Shown here: piece after piece, positions 41,960-52,745 of the stretch
Layout of the letters: every line of letters starts with the position of its first letter
How positions within the stretch are numbered: the stretch's first letter is position 1
NCBI GenBank assembly: GCA_030295235.1
Contig: AP026128.1
Coordinates: 186,001 to 250,000 of the forward strand
Length of the DNA stretch: 64,000 bases
Direction: 5' to 3'
From: Fistulifera solaris
Taxonomy: Eukaryota; Bacillariophyta; Bacillariophyceae; Naviculales; Stauroneidaceae
Position numbers and translations under genes: made by a program
The notes under the pieces: generated by a model
Seen by the model: only the letters and a program-made list of their open reading frames with translations
Told to the model about the DNA's origin: nothing
The model's database searches: none

Positions 41960-44884
41960 TTAAATTAGTATGGAAAACTTGGCAGATCGAGACGGCGGGC
42001 GGCAGGATAATGAAGATGCGTGTTGGATGCCTCCCCAGCCCGAGGCTTGCCACTGGTTTCTTTGGCTGTTACAACGACTCATGGACAAAGAACTTCCTGA
42101 CGGTTGTTTATCAGAGTTTCTTCTCGGCCCGTCTGGTACAGCCACAGTCGCATCATCGATTTGGTTTGCCCGGTTGATGCGTGGAAGGTTGCGACTCAAC
42201 GCCCAACGGACCCTTTGAGTGGCAGTTCTGCTTTTCTCTCCTCCCTCAATCTCTCCCATAAATGTGGGTAGAACATCCACTATACCCCCGTTCAGAAGAT
42301 TCTTACGACTCTTTTTGGCAGCTTGTCGTTTCATATATAGATTTTGTAAGGCAACCGGTCCTCCACCACCGATCACACGAAGAACATCACCACTGGAACT
42401 TTGACTGATTTTGTCATACAGCTCCAACAATGACTTGTCCAGTTCCGCTGGGGATAACTTTACCTTTAATTTTGGAGAATCGAACATTTCGTCAATGTCG
42501 ATATCTAAACGTTTATTCAGTTCAACCAGAAGCCTTTCGCGAACGGGTCTTGGTAGCACTACACACTGTTTGTCAGAACCTTCATTCGTTGACGACGGGT
42601 AAAGAGGGAATAAACTGTTTACGCACCTCTACTTTGCTCTATTTCGTTTGATAACTTTGTTCGGAAAAGACGAAAGCGGCGTCGTGTATTTGCAAATGTG
42701 GTTGCAAGTACCTTTCGAGTTTTCTCGTCCTCCACCAAAGGAGGTAGCGAGATCTAAACATAATTGTGAGTGTCCTTGTCGGCTGAGCTAAACAATTCAT
42801 CGCAGTAACTTACCTCGATTTCAGCTTCTTCCGCTATGATTGCTTGAGAAAGCTTCTGTGCTTCCTCCTCCGGTATACAAGCGGCGGCCTTCAAACGATC
42901 TGTGGCAGCTTCCCATGACAAGGCATACGAATACTCCTCGGTGAGCGGTTCAGGTGCATGCGTCAGCGCATAGTAAAGATTTCCAACAAATTCTTCTTTG
43001 GTCGTATATGTTAGGCAGTTGGGAAATTGAGCAAAGAAATCGTTCGACGGATGAGAAGGTAGTATCACAAATTTCCCCATCGCAAGTGCTTCGGCTGAGG
43101 TGGTACAAAGAACCTCCGATGTGGATGGATTGACAAAGATCTGGTTCCAGGAATCAATGACGGAGTATGAGCTCATGGCGCGGTGGTAGCTCACAGTAAA
43201 GTGAAAAGCGTAGAACTTACCTTGTGAGTATATGCCAGTTCCGCGTGGTCGACCGGTCCGTGGAAAGGCATGTCCAAATCCAGCTTTTTCGCCTTTGCAC
43301 TAGCCGCTTCTTGGTCAGGTCCACCACCATACATGTCAACCGACACCCGAAGGTCTGCGGACTCTTCTGCATATCTCAACAGCTCCATGAGTGAGCCTAA
43401 ACCCTTCGACCAGAGCATTTTCCCAATAAAGTAAATAGAATTCTCGGCCGTTGCACCAAATACAGGGTCGTTTTGTTTTCCGTCATCCGTTTCTAGTCGT
43501 CGACTGACTTCGGCACCGGCATCTAAAAAGGTGGCTCTCACACCGTGTACATTTTCGACCAGTTCCTTTTCGGGTGCTACTTTATCCAACGTCCCGGAAA
43601 GCTTGATGACACGATGGCAGTGTGCGCGGCACATCCACGAACACAGCAAACGCATCGCCGGGGCCTGTCAAAAATATTAGCCGATTGTAATACGCAACCA
43701 GTCAGAAGTTTCGCTAGCGCAACTTACCCTAATCAACGCTGCCGGCTGATCCATTGCATACTGGAAGTAATTGGTATGAAGAATACCCACCACATGCTTA
43801 AACTTTTTCGTCCAACTTTCGCCGGGAGCCCGGTACCTATTCAAAGCAAGCAATGTCAGATTTATCGTACACATGCCCAATGAGCCCGCGCATGCGATAC
43901 GTACCAGTTGAGATGTTCGGGCTCTTCCAAGATGCAAATATCAATGGAATCCCCGGGTATCAGAGACGTGATATCCCCCATACTGTATACGGAATTTTCC
44001 ACCGGGTTTTGCCACGCCGTATACCACGCAATGATCAATTCTTCACTCTCTTGTGGCATATTCGCCGACTCGCGCAACCAGGTCCGTATATTGGCTTCCT
44101 GATCCCCCGGTGTTGCAAAAGCGTTGGTTTCACCATACACACGCTTTTGGTCCTCGGGTCGTTCCAACCACGGCAGCATGAGTGTAACACTGCCTCCGGC
44201 CTCCGGACGTCCGCGGGTCAAATACGCGGCCCGCAACAACGGATTGACCGCCGTACCCGTCTTCCACGGCAACGATGCGGTCGTGACAATGAGAATGCGT
44301 TTGGATGGATCGGCCAAATCGGTTTCTGGCAAAACCGCTTCTCCGGGCTTGGCCGGTTGTGGGATGGGCATGGATGTTGTCCGTGGTTTCTTGGTAGCGG
44401 CAATCGTAGTAGCGCTGGAATCGATTATTCGTTCTTCGGTGGTCTTTGTTTTTGCAGTAACGTTCGTTTCACTGGACGAGAAATTCATAGGTCGACCGTA
44501 ATTCCCAAACGAATATCCATCGGCCGATTCCGCTTGCGCTTGATCCAAATATTCCTGCACATCATCGGCCCAATCTTGCAACAAACGATCCCACGAAGGA
44601 AATCCTTCAAACCGTCGTTTGCGCGTAGAAGTCTTGGTGCGATTACTATCGTCGTCTTCCAACAAGAGTTTCCATTGACTCGGAAAGAAGCGCGATTCGC
44701 TCGTCATTGCCCCGAGATTTCGAATTTCGCGAAAGGTATCTTCCCAATACTGTTTCCGTAAGGCTTGAAATTTCGGATCTCCAAATTGCTCTTTGGCTGC
44801 TTTCTGGACGTCCTCTTCGTCTGTACATTGCGTCACACGAACATAGATAATACTGAAAAGAACAAAGGACGGATGTATCCGCAT
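41960..44884 (-). CDS. DGD1: Digalactosyldiacylglycerol synthase (DGD1-type), six exons
   Basis: Exons: 44884-43905, 43836-43728, 43664-43221, 43140-42814, 42753-42627 and 42579-41960. All introns are GT-AG and the sum is exactly 869 codons. The N-terminus MRIHPSFVLFSIIYVRVTQC is signal-peptide-like, as expected for entry into a secondary plastid. The GT4 domain opens RILIVTTASLPWKTGTAVNP and includes VTLMLPWLERPEDQ, LEEPEHLNWYRAPGESW, HVVGILHTNYFQYA, YFIGKMLWSKGLGSLMELL, and IFVNPSTSEVLCTTSAEALA with SWEAATDRL, all DGD1 signatures. DGD1 transfers galactose from UDP-Gal to MGDG at the plastid envelope. Exons 5 and 6 form a C-terminal region with LSPAELDKSLLELYDK and SGDVLRVIGGGGPVALQ; I join them because the splice sites and phases fit, but a separate short gene is possible. 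Exon 5-6 confidence about 0.6. Confidence 0.9.
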
Positions 44885-45403
44885 GTTGTCGCGTCGTATT
44901 ATTGAAAAATAAGGAAATGAATAATTGCTGTGTGCGTCAATCACTCAATTGCAAAGTGAATAAGTTTCTTCCTTTTCTCCCTGACGAGAGATCCCTGTCG
45001 GTCCTGTCAAATCGAAAATGGGTCTATTTTGGTTACCGCGTCCAGTATTGTTGCTTCTATTTGCACATAGCAACACAATCCACAACAAAATAAACGCAAA
45101 ATCGAAAGGTGGTGATGCCATCACAAATTCACGTCTGCGAAAAAGGTAACCCGTGTCGAACGTCATTGCTGTCCGCCTAATTCAAGATACTAAAAACAAA
45201 TCGTTGCGGTATTGGACCTGTATACAAGATTTACAACCTATATATAAAACATGATCATTGCTGTTACGACAAGTAACTGATATCTACTTAGTACGAGCGC
45301 GAGGTGCGCACTCCGAGCTGTTTCAACGAGCGAAAAACACCGCACGAAAGTCATCGCACACGACAATAATAACGATACATGGACATTTTCCCCAAAAGTG
45401 GCG
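44885..45403. other. Divergent intergenic region between DGD1 and guanylate kinase
   Basis: No gene seen. It should hold both promoters. An ATG at 45379 opens a different frame ([15 protein letters not shown]), a possible alternative start for the guanylate kinase if a base is missing nearby. Confidence 0.4.
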
Positions 45404-46172
45404 ATGCACTTGATAATAAGTCACTTCGCCCGAAGAAGTTATTATCTACTGTTGCTTATCTCATTCGTTATTGCTTCAGATCATCGTTATTGGGATCACG
45501 AAACCATGTCTTGCTACAAACCGGTCGTCTTTTGTGGCCCTTCCGGAGTCGGCAAAGGCACGCTCATTGCCAAACTGATGCAACACTTTGCGAATGAACC
45601 GTTTGGGTTTTCTGTATCGCATACCACACGACAACCGCGGGAGGGTGAAATCGATGGTGTTCATTACAATTTTACGACGGTCGAACAAATGAAACAAGAA
45701 ATTGCGGAAGGAAAGTTTATTGAATATGCCGAAGTGCACGGTCGTTATTATGGTACTAGGTACGTCTTGTGGCGATGGACTGTGTGAGTCTATTCGTTCC
45801 ATGATTCTCTCTCTCACACACTCTCTCGCAGCATCGCCGCCGTCGATGCCGTCCAGAAAAAGTGGAAAAATTTGTGTCTTGGACATTGATGTGCAAGGGG
45901 TCCAGTCGGTCAAACAGAGCAGTCTGGAACCACTCTATTTGTTCATTGCCCCACCTTCGATGGCCGCCCTCGAAGAGCGGTTGCGAGGACGGGGAACCGA
46001 AACGGAAGAACAGATGCAAATTCGATTGGGGAATGCGGCGCAAGAATTGGCGTACGGACAGGAAGCCGGGAATTTTGACAAGATTTTTGTCAACAACGAC
46101 TTGGAAACCTGTTTTGCCGAAATGGTGCAAGCCTTCCAAGAATGGTATCCCCATTTGAAGCCGATTGTATAG
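45404..46172 (+). CDS. Guanylate kinase
   Basis: Exon 1 is 45404-45759, exon 2 is 45832-46172, with a 72-base intron (GTACGT...CTCGCAG); about 231 residues. The kinase starts [20 protein letters not shown] (P-loop), then [20 protein letters not shown] (GMP-binding), [18 protein letters not shown] and [14 protein letters not shown], with [20 protein letters not shown] as the lid region. It converts GMP and ATP to GDP and ADP. Exon 2 has one A too many in the A5 run at 45857-45861; with four the join is [15 protein letters not shown]. The ATG at 45404 gives a hydrophobic leader ([18 protein letters not shown]) ahead of the domain; the ATG at 45512 (MSCYKPV) gives the plain cytosolic form. The leader suggests organelle or secretory targeting but may be partly untranslated. 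Confidence 0.9.
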
Positions 46173-46265
46173 AAACTTATACAAATAGCAAGAAATCGTA
46201 GAACGCTAGATGATACCTGCGTTTTTCTTCCTTTCGGTTCAATTCCAAAATTAAAGCAAATCAAT

Positions 46266-46952
46266 TCATCCCAATGGATCTGGGGCTTTCAATTCGTTTG
46301 CTCTAGGGCATTGGAAGGATTGTAATTTATCATAGGGTAGTAATTGCCGCAATTGTTCGATCAAAGCTTCCGGTGACTCGGCTGGGAGTTCCAGTTCGAC
46401 TTGTCGAAAACACTCGGCATAGTCGCATTGCCGAAACCCCAATTTCGTTTGAAATAAGGCCAAGGAGAAAGTATTGTCTTGATTGATTTTACAAAAGAAA
46501 CGACAAAGGTTGGGGATGTGTGTCGCCGCATACAGCATCATAAGACAGCAGGCTTCTCGACCGATTCCCTTGCGGCGTGCGGCGGGTTCCGCTATCATGA
46601 TATCAATTTCGGCTTGTCGTGTAGGACTCGTAGGGCTGTTGTCGTCGTCGACATCAGAAAAGAACAAATTGACATCCCCCACCATGGCCGGTACATTTCG
46701 TTTCACAAAATCGATATCGTGGTCACCTTTAATGTGAAAAGCATCGAGCACAATAAACGTACATTTCGTTTCATCGACGAGCCACGTTTGTTGCATCTCG
46801 TATTCTTCTTTTAGAGATAGTGGTTCCGATCCAGTGGCTTCCAACAAGGCCGGATCTTGCATCCAGGCGTGATACTTTAAGACGTGCTCGTGGCGAAACG
46901 GAACCAAACAACAGCGTTTGCCGAGTAAAACAGTTTCGGCGTTCAATAGCAT
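46266..46952 (-). CDS. NAT9-like GNAT acetyltransferase
   Basis: 228 residues, intact. The N-terminus LLGKRCCLVPFRHEHVLKYH...WMQDPALLEATGSEPLSLKEEYEMQQTWLVDE is the NAT9 family signature. The GNAT acetyl-CoA site is DIMIAEPAARRKGIGREACCLMMLYA (R-x-x-G-x-G-R). LCRFFCKINQDNTFSLALFQTKLGF with the N-x-x-S-x-x-L-F pattern is also typical. NAT9 acetylates N-termini or tubulin-related substrates in animals; the diatom substrate is unknown. A Ser/Asp insertion (DVDDDNSPTSPTRQ) sits before the acetyl-CoA site. It converges with guanylate kinase, 93 bases apart. Confidence 0.9.
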   Translation of the reverse strand: MLLNAETVLLGKRCCLVPFRHEHVLKYHAWMQDPALLEATGSEPLSLKEEYEMQQTWLVDETKCTFIVLDAFHIKGDHDIDFVKRNVPAMVGDVNLFFSDVDDDNSPTSPTRQAEIDIMIAEPAARRKGIGREACCLMMLYAATHIPNLCRFFCKINQDNTFSLALFQTKLGFRQCDYAECFRQVELELPAESPEALIEQLRQLLPYDKLQSFQCPRANELKAPDPLG

Positions 46953-47261
46953 GGTCTGATAGTAATAATTGGGAGATGGTTTTAATGTTGGATTGTTGAG
47001 AAGAATCTTCAGCCGCTTTTCTCGTCGGCATCACGTAAGATTTAGCATCGCATCACCGTCGTCGTCGATAAGATAGGTTTTCCGCGAAAGTCTGTCATCG
47101 CCCGTCCACATTTTGCTTCCATTTTTCTCGTTGTCATTTTCCTTATTTCATTTCTTCCCCTTGCTCCCCTGTTCCAGGAAAATTTTAATTCATTCTTTTT
47201 CTTGCAAGTTTTCGATCCTATTTGATCCATATTACTGAGTTCATTTGCTAAGTGACGTGCA
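46953..47261. promoter_or_regulatory. Divergent promoter region
   Basis: A 309-base spacer between the NAT9-like gene (minus, start 46952) and the small spliced gene (plus, start 47262). No other feature seen; promoter content is inferred from position only. Confidence 0.4.
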
Positions 47262-47530
47262 ATGACCGGCAACAAACCCACCAATGTCGTATTTTCTGCT
47301 GGGTTGGGTCCCCGAGGACGAGCGGGTGCTTGGGCGGCGGCTCTCATCGTGGCGGTACGTTCTTGCAACAAGATGATTTGAATCATAATTTGACTCACAC
47401 TGTTTAGGCCGGATGGATGTATGTTGAGAATTCAAAGAAAGCCAAGGAACTGTCCATCAACGATGTCAATGCATGGAATGAAAAGAGGAAAAAGGAAATG
47501 GACGCCAAGGCGAAATCAGAGCAGGAATGA
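47262..47530 (+). CDS. Small spliced single-pass membrane protein, 71 residues
   Basis: Exon 1 is 47262-47354 and exon 2 is 47408-47530, around a 53-base intron (GTACGT...TGTTTAG) in phase 0. The product is MTGNKPTNVVFSAGLGPRGR, then a hydrophobic helix AGAWAAALIVAAGWMYVE interrupted by the splice junction, then a charged tail NSKKAKELSINDVNAWNEKR ending AKSEQE. The two halves are each too short to stand out, but the splice sites are good, the phase fits and the exon boundary falls inside one continuous membrane helix, which supports the model. It resembles small accessory subunits of organellar membrane complexes in size and layout; that is inference. No family named. Confidence 0.68.
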
Positions 47531-47638
47531 TAATTGATTTCTAATGCATAATGTTTACACATGAAAGATACGGGAATTTCTTTCACGATGACCCAAATAT
47601 TTTACAAAAATGCGTGGATCGAGAGTTTTCAACTAATG

Positions 47639-48457
47639 TTACAATTTCTTTTTGTAGGCTTTTGCGAAACCTTTTATGACACCTCGGACAATCAGCACTC
47701 CCCAATAAATTTGCAATACGAGTAGAAAAAAGGAACTGGCTCCACAGGTGGCCATGAACATTCGGTAATATAGATTCGGATGTTGCGAATACAGGAGATA
47801 ATGATCGCGGAGATACATAAACAGGCGCGGTACGAACAGAATGACTCGTACCAACAGAAAGGCCCCCGCAAAGACTAAACGGATGGTATCGTACCAGCCC
47901 GGATATTTCGCAATCAGTGACGGATTCTCCTTGAAGTAATTCATGATGGACAACGGTAGACTGCTCAATTCAATCACGCCGTAAAAGAACGCGGTCCAAT
48001 ACCGAAAGCCATTGCGGAGAAAGCCGGACATGATCGCCACCGCAATGACGGTAAAGTGATGCGCCAGCATGGCGGGACTTTCGTTGACATACAAGAAACC
48101 CACGGGGATGGCCCAAAATTGAAACCCCAACTGGAAGCAACTCAAAAAGACCAATGGTTCGTATCCTTGCGTCTTTTCTTCTTCCGTCGCTGCTTTCCCC
48201 AAGATGTATCGGAATTCATAATAAAAGCCGGCACAGGTCAAAATCAAATTGGCGACGAAATTGGTGGCCGTGTAACAATTTTTCCGCGTGACTTTCAGAG
48301 ATGTTCCTCGATGACAGTAGAGCGCACCGATGTAGAGTGTCGATAACAGCAAATACGATAGAACAATTTGCGGAAACACCACCGTTTGCAGAAATTCGGT
48401 CGGAAGAAAAATGGGACCCTCATTGAGGGCTCCCAATCGTTCGGCCAGAGTGCTCAT
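47639..48457 (-). CDS. TLC (TRAM/LAG1/CLN8)-domain membrane protein
   Basis: 272 residues from the ATG at 48457 (MSTLAERLGALNEGP). Six or seven hydrophobic segments, with the TLC motif around SPAMLAHHFTVIAVAIMSGF (the paired His of LAG1-type proteins) and FFYGVIELSSLPLSIMNYF. TLC proteins include ceramide synthases and lipid-sensing or lipid-regulating TMEM56/TLCD members. The usual ceramide synthase Lag1 signature with a longer Asp-rich region is not complete here, so I do not call ceramide synthase. The C-terminus is KGFAKAYKKKL, with a dilysine ER-retrieval-like ending. Frame intact. Confidence 0.82.
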   Translation of the reverse strand: MSTLAERLGALNEGPIFLPTEFLQTVVFPQIVLSYLLLSTLYIGALYCHRGTSLKVTRKNCYTATNFVANLILTCAGFYYEFRYILGKAATEEEKTQGYEPLVFLSCFQLGFQFWAIPVGFLYVNESPAMLAHHFTVIAVAIMSGFLRNGFRYWTAFFYGVIELSSLPLSIMNYFKENPSLIAKYPGWYDTIRLVFAGAFLLVRVILFVPRLFMYLRDHYLLYSQHPNLYYRMFMATCGASSFFLLVLQIYWGVLIVRGVIKGFAKAYKKKL

Positions 48458-48962
48458 TTTTCTCTCTCTCAAATGGCGCTAAATGATGCAGTGACGACTC
48501 GCGGAGAGGCAGTGGATTGCTCGGTTGGTTCTATGAAAGAGAAATGATTGTCTGTTGCAGTCCTGTGTATTCTGTATCGAAATGTGGATTGTAATATCGT
48601 TTGCAGGATGGCAAAATAATGGTGGACGGACTGCTATTTTTCTGTTTGTTTCGTGTTTATCGTTGCGTTTCTTCTTCGTCTTGCGTGATCGAAAAAATCG
48701 CACTCTTGGGGAAATAGTAAACGGAAACGGGGCAACAATGACGCACTTTTTGCGGGATATAAAACCTAGTCCAGTCATGAGCGTATGTACGTCGGTCGCC
48801 AAGAAAAATGACAGACTTTCGCATTTTTTATTGTGCTGACCGTCATTTTTATTGCGATCTTTGCATTTTACTCCGTATTCTCGGCAATATTATCACGAGT
48901 GGCTGACTGCTTTCGAGACTCTTGTGAGAGCCCCGTTTTTTTCGCTAACGCAATTTCGCAAA
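48458..48962. other. Divergent intergenic region
   Basis: Lies between the TLC gene (minus) and the methyltransferase (plus). The plus frame of the methyltransferase is open back to 48852 without a good ATG; no other gene is supported. Confidence 0.4.
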
Positions 48963-49589
48963 ATGCCGACACAACTCGAAATCATTCACGCCTGGGACGA
49001 AATGGCGGACGATTGGGATGACATGGCCGCGGGGAGTGCCCAAGGATTTTACCGTCTGTTGCAGAAGCATATTTCTCTGCAATCAGACATGACAGTCTTG
49101 GATTTTGGATGTGGCACCGGTCTCGTCGCCGATTTACTGCGGCATCGTGTCACCAAAGTCGTGGCCGTCGATGTGTCTCCCGTCATGGTGGAAATTTTCG
49201 AGGAAAAAATGCAAGCACAAGAATGGGAAAATGTTCAAGTATTTCATGCGTTATTGGGAGATCATGACGATGAGGAGACTCAACAGATATTGAACGAGTA
49301 CGAAGGCCAGATCGATCTCATTATTGCCCATTCCGTGCTGGGGTTTGTGACTCCGGAGACTGTAGGGACGACTATGGAGGTTCTGGGTCGTCTATTGAAA
49401 CCCGGCGGCTCGTTTTGTCATACCGACTCTTCACAAGAGGAACAGCGGAATCATTTTACAAGACAAAAGGCTGAAATCTACTACAAAGAGGGCGGTCTCG
49501 AAACCGTTTCGACGAGTGTTGAGAGACTTGATCTAGGACAGGGTCAGTCCTGTGATGTCTTTTTCGGTATTGCTCGAAAGCCCTTATAA
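48963..49589 (+). CDS. Class I SAM-dependent methyltransferase
   Basis: 208 residues from the ATG at 48963 (MPTQLEIIHAWDEMADDWDD). SAM-binding motif I is MTVLDFGCGTGLVADLL, followed by KVVAVDVSPVMVEIFEEKM (motif II acidic residue), LIIAHSVLGFVTPETV and LGRLLKPGGSFCHTDSS. This is the methyltransferase 11/12 type of small-molecule or protein methyltransferases. The substrate cannot be deduced. Frame intact. Upstream in-frame sequence (HFTPYSRQYYHEWLTAFETL) has no ATG and could be a missed exon coding a leader. Confidence 0.85.
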   Translation: MPTQLEIIHAWDEMADDWDDMAAGSAQGFYRLLQKHISLQSDMTVLDFGCGTGLVADLLRHRVTKVVAVDVSPVMVEIFEEKMQAQEWENVQVFHALLGDHDDEETQQILNEYEGQIDLIIAHSVLGFVTPETVGTTMEVLGRLLKPGGSFCHTDSSQEEQRNHFTRQKAEIYYKEGGLETVSTSVERLDLGQGQSCDVFFGIARKPL

Positions 49590-50201
49590 CCAAATATGAT
49601 ATCAGGCAAACATTGATGATAGAATCGGATGGCAGAACGAGTGCTTATTGGAAAGGTTAATTCCAAATCCGTCGCAGCGACACTGCTGTCGCCGCCACTT
49701 GCAAATTATGAAAGCCGGTCAATAGTAAGCTATAGACGATGTTATGGACATGCTGTGATAGGCTAGCTAGGCGAGCACTATTTGATTGCTACCATGGCTG
49801 GAACGATCCATTTCGATAAGTCGTGAACAGAGCGGCTCGTGACTGAGGGTCTTTTTCGGACGAATTATTTGGGTTCTGTACCGGTACTCACATTTAAAAT
49901 TCCCACCCTCTAAGTATCTTTGCTTTGTAGAGGAAAAGAGTACTGTGTTGCAGCACGGTCGGCGCGCGCCTCTGGAAGGAAATTCCCACCATCGCTCGTA
50001 GAGACTGGTACGTAGAGTTACGTGGGAGTGAGACAAAATAAAAAAAAAGTTATGTTTCGAGAACACCCTCTATTTCCCGCCATCGAAAACACACACCCTC
50101 ACTCATCTCGTTGCGCGGGTGTCAACAAAGAAGTCACTTTGCCAACAAGAATCATCTTCTTCCTTTTTCTTTTTGCCTCTAATAGTCACTGTCATTCAAA
50201 T
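49590..50201. other. Intergenic, no gene seen
   Basis: No supported gene. An A9 run at 50038-50047 and the promoter of the TPX2-motif gene fall here. Confidence 0.4.
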
Positions 50202-52332
50202 ATGTCGACGAGCAAATCAGCGAAACGACAAAGTCCTCGATCGGACAAAGAACTTCTTCTCGAAACGATGATCGAGGCGGCCGACGATGCGCTCTTTCTC
50301 CAACGAGGTGCGGCGGATGAGGACGAAACGACCATCGAGTTCGGGCACAATGACTATGATGAAGACCTGCTATCTTTCGATCATCCCATGCTGGATTTGA
50401 AACGAAATTTAGATCAAGATTTTTGTGATTCTTCGACCGATTCGTATTGGGAAGACGAAAAAAAGTCGTCTGCGGGCCCCAAATGGGATGTTACGCTCGC
50501 CAACAGTGTCGAAGTGTTGAAAAGCCATTTGAGGGAATCGTCCGAGTCGTCGCGATGGACCGGTAAAACCGTACCCGAGTCTCCGAAATTTCACGAAATC
50601 AAACCACGACCGTTACCCAAGAGTACGCAAGAACAGGAAGAAGAAGAAATGCAACAAATTCAGCCGTTTCAAGCAAGAAAGCCTCCCCCTTTTACAAAAC
50701 CCAACCTGGAAACCAAACCGGCACCTGTCACGACCCCTCAACCCTTTCATTTTCAATCAACGACACGCAAACGATCCGTTCCGCCATCGAAAGAACAAGT
50801 CGATTTGCAGGAATGTCAGCAGTTTCGATTCAAAGCTCGTCCGATCCCAAAATCAGTGCAATCCACGAAATCACCGGAAGTATCCCGTATTCCTCGATTA
50901 TCACTGCCATCGGCTCCACAGAAATCCGCAGCGCGCTTTCCTCGATCATTGCAGCCAGTGGCTCCCAAGATGGCGACAAAACCATCACGCATCCCTGGAT
51001 CAACGTCAAAAGTAGAAAAGATATGTGTTGAAATGGAGATCAAGACGATGCGTGTGGAGTTTCATATGACGAGTGACGCGGGGAACGAATCAAGTGACAC
51101 AAGGAAGGAAGCACGCCAGCCAACGCTGAGAAAAGTCGTGCCGCCAAAATTGAATTGCCTGGAACGCCATGAAGCATTCAAGCAGAAGCAAGCCGAGAAG
51201 TTACGCGAAGAAGAGAAGAAAAAATCGTCAAAAGGCGTGTTTCAAGGCACGTCCACTTCCGGCGTCCCTACAGAAGCGACGGGTGGTTCCTCAATGTCCC
51301 GACGGACCGGAAGTCATTGCACGCATTCCAAAGTCTCCGCCGCGGTTACCCATCACAAGTTCCTCCAAGCTAGTCGAAGAAACAAAAGCTGCCGCGGAAG
51401 ACGATTTGTTTTTTGACGCGGAACAGTTTGTGCCGAAAGCGTCTGGCGGAGTGGTTCGACTCATTCAAATCACGTCCACCGTAGTGATTCTTAGTTTCAT
51501 TGTCTGGTACGGAACGTCTCCCAATTATTTTTGGCATTCTCATCGACAATTCCGCGACAAAACCGATAGTAGTGCAACGTTCAATGGAAAGCCGCAAGTG
51601 ACTTACGAGAGTGAAAATGTGTCCCTCGCAAAGGCAACCGAAAATGTGCAACCGTTCGCCGCGCCAATCAACGAAGAAGCACCACGAGCAGAGGATGTTT
51701 CTTTGATTTTACAGAGTGACGCCTCATCGAAGTACGTTCTGAATGTTGCTGAAAACGATGTTGCGTTCCATCGGTCTTTTGACACTGCTGAAAACACAGG
51801 GCTTGAGGCTCAACGGGGAATTCAAGCACAAGATTCTGTCGAGCGGCGCAGGTTTTCCGACGAGGATAACGACGTGTCAGCCAAGATATCCAAAGCAGAG
51901 GCCGCTAGGGCAAAAGCTGAGCACTATTTCGAAGGCCTTATCCCGGAAGATCCCGAATCGATCCAAAGAGCCTCCCTAAAACGAACGACGTCCAAGAACA
52001 CGACGGCACACGTCGGGGGTCCAAAGAAACCTTTTGAAGACGAAGATCATGCTCATGATAGAACGATGAATCATCCCGAAGGTAGTGAAAAGATACAAGT
52101 TGAAGTTGAGCCAGTCCGTCGGAAAGTATATTTTGACTTTTTGCAGGGCTTTGTCACTCCCGACGTTTCACGATCAAACGAACGTAAGATTCGTCCCAAG
52201 AGATCCGCGGGTTCCGACTATCATGTGCAACGATGGCTCGATTTGAGTATCGATGAGATGGTGGTCTTGAACGGGGTGTTTGGAGTCCGTTTCGATAGTT
52301 CTTTCCAGAGAGATGTATACCGCTTGGAATAA
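50202..52332 (+). CDS. TPX2-motif protein with a membrane helix, one frame break
   Basis: About 709 residues. The N-terminal half is disordered and has repeated TPX2-type Phe/Lys-Ala-Arg-Pro motifs: IKPRPLPKS, PFQARKPPPF, FRFKARPIPKS, then ERHEAFKQKQAEKLREEEKK leading to CFKARPLPASL. These are the microtubule-binding elements of TPX2/WDL proteins. The frame changes at the A6 run 51219-51224; with five A it reads EEKKNRQKACFKARPLP, precisely the expected continuation. Around residues 418-440 is one hydrophobic helix (RLIQITSTVVILSFIVWYG) followed by about 270 acidic, disordered residues ending LGYHVQ-like YHVQRWLDLSIDEMVVLNGVFG. TPX2 proteins are usually soluble, so a membrane-anchored member, possibly linking microtubules to a membrane, is notable. 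Membrane insertion is inference. Confidence 0.75.
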
Positions 52333-52745
52333 ATAATATTCATGGATTTCTTTCTGCTTCAAATGGTCTCCTATCGTTGCCTTTTATATTTCACTCGTCG
52401 ATGTAGTTAACGTTATACTGATAAAAAAGTTGTACAGTACCGTCCCATTCCCATAGACGAGCAACACGGATCCAGGCACTTTTCATGACTGGATTTCAAT
52501 CATGAGAAGGATGACGTCAGTACCGTTTCTGATGTATCAATTTACATGTAAAACGTCGATTTGTCACACAGGTACGAACGGATTGTGATGATGATTGTGA
52601 GAAATATACCGATCGTTTGAAAAACGCAGCAACATGATGTCGACAAAACAACAATGCGAAGCGCATTGAAAGTGATTGATTCGCACGAAAGAAAAAGCAC
52701 GACATCTTACCGAGTGGTCTTGTTGAGCAGATAGACCCAAGAAAT
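52333..52745. other. Intergenic, no gene seen
   Basis: 3' region of the TPX2-motif gene and promoter of the PIG-B homolog. Confidence 0.4.

Noticed and set aside
41970-42218. Plus-strand frame MENLADRDGGRQD...
   Set aside because: It lies opposite the last DGD1 exon, which fits a splice model in phase; the plus frame has no recognisable features.
42601-42760. A separate gene starting ATG TTT AGA at about 42758 on the minus strand, spliced to the frame ending at 41960
   Set aside because: Splice phases also allow it, but its ATG overlaps the end of the DGD1 exon 4 read-through, and the DGD1 continuation with a GTAAGT donor at 42813 is simpler.
49767-50066. Minus-strand 99-residue frame upstream of the TPX2-motif gene
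   Set aside because: No domain, no good start context, and it lies across the probable promoter.
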